In this document: positions 21,999 to 26,629 of the stretch, in pieces | Layout: every line of letters starts with the position of its first letter | Position numbering within the stretch: position 1 is the first letter of the stretch | Source: Paulinella micropora | Lineage: Eukaryota > Cercozoa > Imbricatea > Euglyphida | Direction of reading: 5' to 3' | DNA length: 26,629 bases | NCBI GenBank assembly: GCA_009731375.1 | Contig: BJOX01000193.1 | Location: 724,426-751,054, forward strand | Made by a program: the position numbers and the translations under genes | The notes under the pieces: generated by a model | Databases searched by the model: none | The model's input: the letters and a program-made list of their open reading frames with translations, nothing else | Told to the model about the DNA's origin: nothing

Positions 21999-22299
21999 TA
22001 CTTTACTTTACTTTACTTTACTTTACTTACTTTACTTACTTTACTTACTTTACTTACTTTACTTACTTACTTACTTACTTACAATACTTTACTTTACTTT
22101 ACTTACTTTACTTACTTTACTTACTTACTTACTTACTTACTTACAATACTTTACTTTACTTTACTTTACTTACTTTACTTACTTTACTTTACTTTACTTA
22201 CTTTACTTAATTTACTTTACTTACTTTACTTACTTTACTTACTTTACTTACTTACTTACTTACTTACTTACACAGGTACTACTGGAGGGAAGATGTGCA

Positions 22300-22345
<46 letters not shown>
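21831..22345 (+). repeat. (TTAC)n with (TTTAC)n mosaic
   Basis: TTAC tetramers and TTTAC pentamers alternate in blocks, with a 9-bp TTACTTTAC composite repeated many times. A short unique insert (about 22271-22298, CAGGTACTACTGGAGGG) interrupts it. The complementary tetramer, GTAA, forms arrays at 23577-24000. Confidence 0.97.
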
Positions 22346-22435
22346 GTGTTGACGCTGAACAGATCATCCACCTAGCGTTTTCGAAAATGCTGCATATGCA
22401 TCTGGTAAGTGACGCTTGGTTTATTGTGTGTATGT
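22346..22435. other. Unique spacer
   Basis: About 90 bp including CACCTAGCGTTTTCG and TGCATATGCA. No gene or RNA recognised. Confidence 0.5.
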
Positions 22436-22579
22436 ATTTATCGGTCACCTCCACGAAACGTGGTCAGGTTGCCGATAAAACAACATATGCGGCGCGCCAT
22501 ATTTGACATGTTTTGCGGGCTCGCCGGCCCGGCTCTCCCGCAAAACACGTCAAATTTGTGGCTAGCCGCATAATATACT
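22436..22579 (-). mobile_element. Double-palindrome element, copy B
   Basis: Inverted copy of 6719-6868, 144 bp. Hairpin 2 is at 22437-22479 (TTTATCGG with CCGATAAA; ACGAAACGT at the tip). Hairpin 1 is at about 22484-22577 (TATGCGGC with GCCGCATA; TGTTTTGCGGG with CCCGCAAAACA; core GCCGGCCCGGC). Copy B has the better-preserved hairpin 1. Compared with copy A, one stem pair has changed on both sides (A-T in A, G-C in B) at the tip of hairpin 2. No coding capacity is present. Confidence 0.7.
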
Positions 22580-22690
22580 ATTTGCATGTAGCTTTGTATG
22601 CATGTATGCACATATATACATAAGTGTGCCTGTGTGTCTGTGTGTGTCCCATTGAGTGTTGTTTCAAAAGTGATCCTTCAATAGAGAGTG

Positions 22691-22696
<6 letters not shown>
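22580..22696. other. Spacer with short TG and CATG runs
   Basis: Mixed sequence with GTATGCATGTATGCA and a TGTGTG patch; nothing else recognised. Confidence 0.5.
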
Positions 22697-23335
<639 letters not shown>

Positions 23336-23365
23336 ACAGACAGACAGAGATAGATAGAGAGAGAG

Positions 23366-23426
<61 letters not shown>

Positions 23427-23456
23427 AAGAGAGAGAAGAGAGAGAGAGAGAGAGAA
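23336..23456 (+). repeat. (GACA)n and (GA)n
   Basis: A short GACA run, then GA dinucleotide with GGAG and AAAG interruptions. Confidence 0.96.
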
Positions 23457-24021
23457 GCGACCAAGGGCCAGCGCGAGGCAGAGTCCGTCCACTAGACTGA
23501 GAGGCCAAAACAGGGGCTCGGATATGGCCAACGCATCACCCTGCACCAGAACGCCTGCGAAAGTCAAGTAAAGTAACGTGAGTAAGTAAGTAAGGGAGTA
23601 AGGGAGTAAGTAAGTAAGTAAGTAACTAAGTAAGTAAGTAAGTAGGTAGGTAAGTAGGTAAGTAAAAGCGTCGACTATTGCCAACGAATTATCATGGACT
23701 AGAACTCCTGCCCGAGAGAGTAAGAGAACAAGCGAGCAAGTGAGTAAGTAAGTAGGTAAGTAGGCAAGTGGGTAAGTAGGTAAGTAGGTAAGTAGGTAAG
23801 TAGGGAAGTAGGGAAGTAGGTAAGTAGGTAAGTAGGTAAGTAGGGAAGTAGGTAAGTAGGTAGTAAGTAAGTAAGTAAGTAAGTAAGACTGACTCAGCCA
23901 TTGCTAACGGGTTATCTTGGAACCGTGCACCTGCAATGAAGTAATTGAGTGAGGTGGTGAGTCAGTCAGTAAGGCAGTGAGTAAGTAAGTAAGCAAGTAA
24001 GAGATCCTGGAACAGCACGCC

Positions 24022-24025
<4 letters not shown>
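23457..24025 (+). repeat. ~40-bp module x4 with (GTAA)n/(GTAG)n
   Basis: Diverged copies of a module containing GCCAACGnnTTATC, TGGA and CACCTGC-like blocks lie at about 23524-23567, 23677-23714, 23897-23939 and 24002-24025 (3' part only). Each is followed by (AAGT)n or (AGGT)n tetranucleotides, or by GA for the last copy. Copy divergence is higher than in the other module arrays, so this looks older. Confidence 0.8.
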
Positions 24026-24062
<37 letters not shown>

Positions 24063-24069
24063 AAAGAAA

Positions 24070-24101
<32 letters not shown>

Positions 24102-24179
24102 CACCGATCATGCCAAGACCAACGCAGATAAAGCCGGTGAGTATCTGCACAACAACAAACATGTATGTGTGTATGTGTG

Positions 24180-24254
<75 letters not shown>

Positions 24255-24269
24255 ATAGATGATAGGTAA

Positions 24270-24330
<61 letters not shown>
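24026..24330 (+). repeat. (GA)n, short spacer, (GATA)n
   Basis: GA with AAAG interruptions to about 24100, about 80 bp of unique sequence (ATCATGCCAAGACCAACGCA onward), then GATA from about 24180 with one GATGATAGG slip. Confidence 0.95.
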
Positions 24331-24332
<2 letters not shown>

Positions 24333-24550
24333 TGTTTGCATCAGCTATGAATATCCAACGACATAGGCAACCATTCCACCCCGCCGCCAGTTGGCGACTG
24401 GGTAGCGGGCTGGGGACGGGCACTAGGCCCCGAATTTGTGCAGTCTGAAGGTTCTACGCGTGTCCTCTTGTGGGGTCTTTGAGTGTCCGGCACGGAGGAG
24501 CTGGGACTGGGAGTGTTATTGAGCGCATGGTGTGATTGGTCGCTAGATAG
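24331..24550. other. 220-bp GC-rich single-copy island
   Basis: Non-repetitive sequence between GATA arrays, including CGCCAGTTGGCG (a small hairpin), GGGACGGGCACTAGGCCCCG and GGCACGGAGGAGCTGGGAC. No long frame, tRNA signature or known repeat end was seen. It is the most complex stretch in the right third of the window, so it may be a retroelement or exon fragment. Confidence 0.45.
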
Positions 24551-24565
24551 ATGTGTTTATGTTAT

Positions 24566-24620
<55 letters not shown>

Positions 24621-24621
24621 G

Positions 24622-24662
<41 letters not shown>

Positions 24663-24717
24663 GTAGGCTAGGTAGATAGATAGGTAGATAGATAGATAGA
24701 GAGAGAGAGGAGAGAGG

Positions 24718-24753
<36 letters not shown>

Positions 24754-25365
24754 AAGAGAGAGAAAGAGAGAGAAAGNNNNNNNNNNNNNNNNNNNNNNNN
24801 NNNNNNNNNNNNNNNNNNNNNNNNNNNNNNNNNNNNNNNNNNNNNNNNNNNNNNNNNNNNNNNNNNNNNNNNNNNNNNNNNNNNNNNNNNNNNNNNNNNN
24901 NNNNNNNNNNNNNNNNNNNNNNNNNNNNNNNNNNNNNNNNNNNNNNNNNNNNNNNNNNNNNNNNNNNNNNNNNNNNNNNNNNNNNNNNNNNNNNNNNNNN
25001 NNNNNNNNNNNNNNNNNNNNNNNNNNNNNNNNNNNNNNNNNNNNNNNNNNNNNNNNNNNNNNNNNNNNNNNNNNNNNNNNNNNNNNNNNNNNNNNNNNNN
25101 NNNNNNNNNNNNNNNNNNNNNNNNNNNNNNNNNNNNNNNNNNNNNNNNNNNNNNNNNNNNNNNNNNNNNNNNNNNNNNNNNNNNNNNNNNNNNNNNNNNN
25201 NNNNNNNNNNNNNNNNNNNNNNNNNNNNNNNNNNNNNNNNNNNNNNNNNNNNNNNNNNNNNNNNNNNNNNNNNNNNNNNNNNNNNNNNNNNNNNNNNNNN
25301 NNNNNNNNNNNNNNNNNNNNNNNNNNNNNNNNNNNNNNNNNNNNNNNNNNNNNNNNNNNNNNNNN
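24551..25365. repeat. (GATA)n, (GA)n and 589-N gap
   Basis: GATA to about 24700, then GA with AAAG interruptions, then N at 24777-25365. The gap lies between GA and CATA arrays and probably hides more repeat. Confidence 0.96.

Positions 25366-26629
<1,264 letters not shown>

Overview
The window looks like intergenic or heterochromatin-like DNA from a eukaryote, most likely a metazoan. I found no complete protein-coding gene. By eye, more than four fifths of the readable bases are simple-sequence arrays: di-, tri-, tetra- and pentanucleotide repeats plus minisatellites. The support for a eukaryote is three copies of a tRNA-derived SINE with Pol III A and B boxes and (ATT)n tails, a short interstitial TTAGGG tract, long mixed microsatellites and several short exon-like or retroelement-like islands. 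Such a density of compound microsatellites is seen in some marine invertebrates such as molluscs, but the species cannot be fixed from this sequence. There are seven runs of N: 3807-3816, 7011-7055, 11892-11901, 13059-13068, 14885-14935, 15093-15102 and 24777-25365. Two of them abut poly(G).

Layout from left to right. 1-2400 holds GA, TA, TATG, TG and GATA arrays carrying a roughly 55-bp module (six copies) and a 168-bp higher-order unit (six copies). 2564-5030 is almost pure polypurine: GAAA/GAAG, then (GAA)n broken by ten copies of a 42-bp module. 5055-6716 holds two minisatellite arrays built from the same unit in opposite orientation (about 80 bp and about 65 bp periods). 6719-6868 is a compact double-palindrome element whose second copy lies inverted at 22436-22579. 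7321-9727 is a 2.4-kb (GTA)n array. 9823-9974 is a GCAAG-type pentamer array with four TTAGGG units inside. 10289-10664 alternates a 46-bp module with GATA. 11281-11945 is a retroelement-like island with hairpins and a 25-bp minisatellite. 12321-13340 is an island with a 180-190-bp internal duplication.

14072-14281 holds a short minus-strand exon-like fragment. 14448-17595 is a nest of interspersed repeats in TTA/CAT/CAA microsatellite: two 411-bp repeats differing at two bases, and three SINE copies. 18200-18900 is a large imperfect palindrome. 18916-19221 carries a possible membrane-protein ORF on the minus strand. 19255-21760 is an AACAT-type pentamer array. The rest holds TTAC, GA and GTAA arrays, a 220-bp single-copy island (24331-24550), and a 726-bp segmental duplication of CATA/TATC microsatellite that runs off the right end.

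No genes act together here. The interesting content is repeat biology. Short unique modules recur, each welded to a microsatellite. Two palindromic families are present. The 3' domain of the SINE reappears at the end of the 11.3-11.9 kb island, which suggests a shared LINE/SINE tail. Polyvaline, polyserine, polyleucine and MYVC-type reading frames are microsatellite artefacts and are not annotated as genes.
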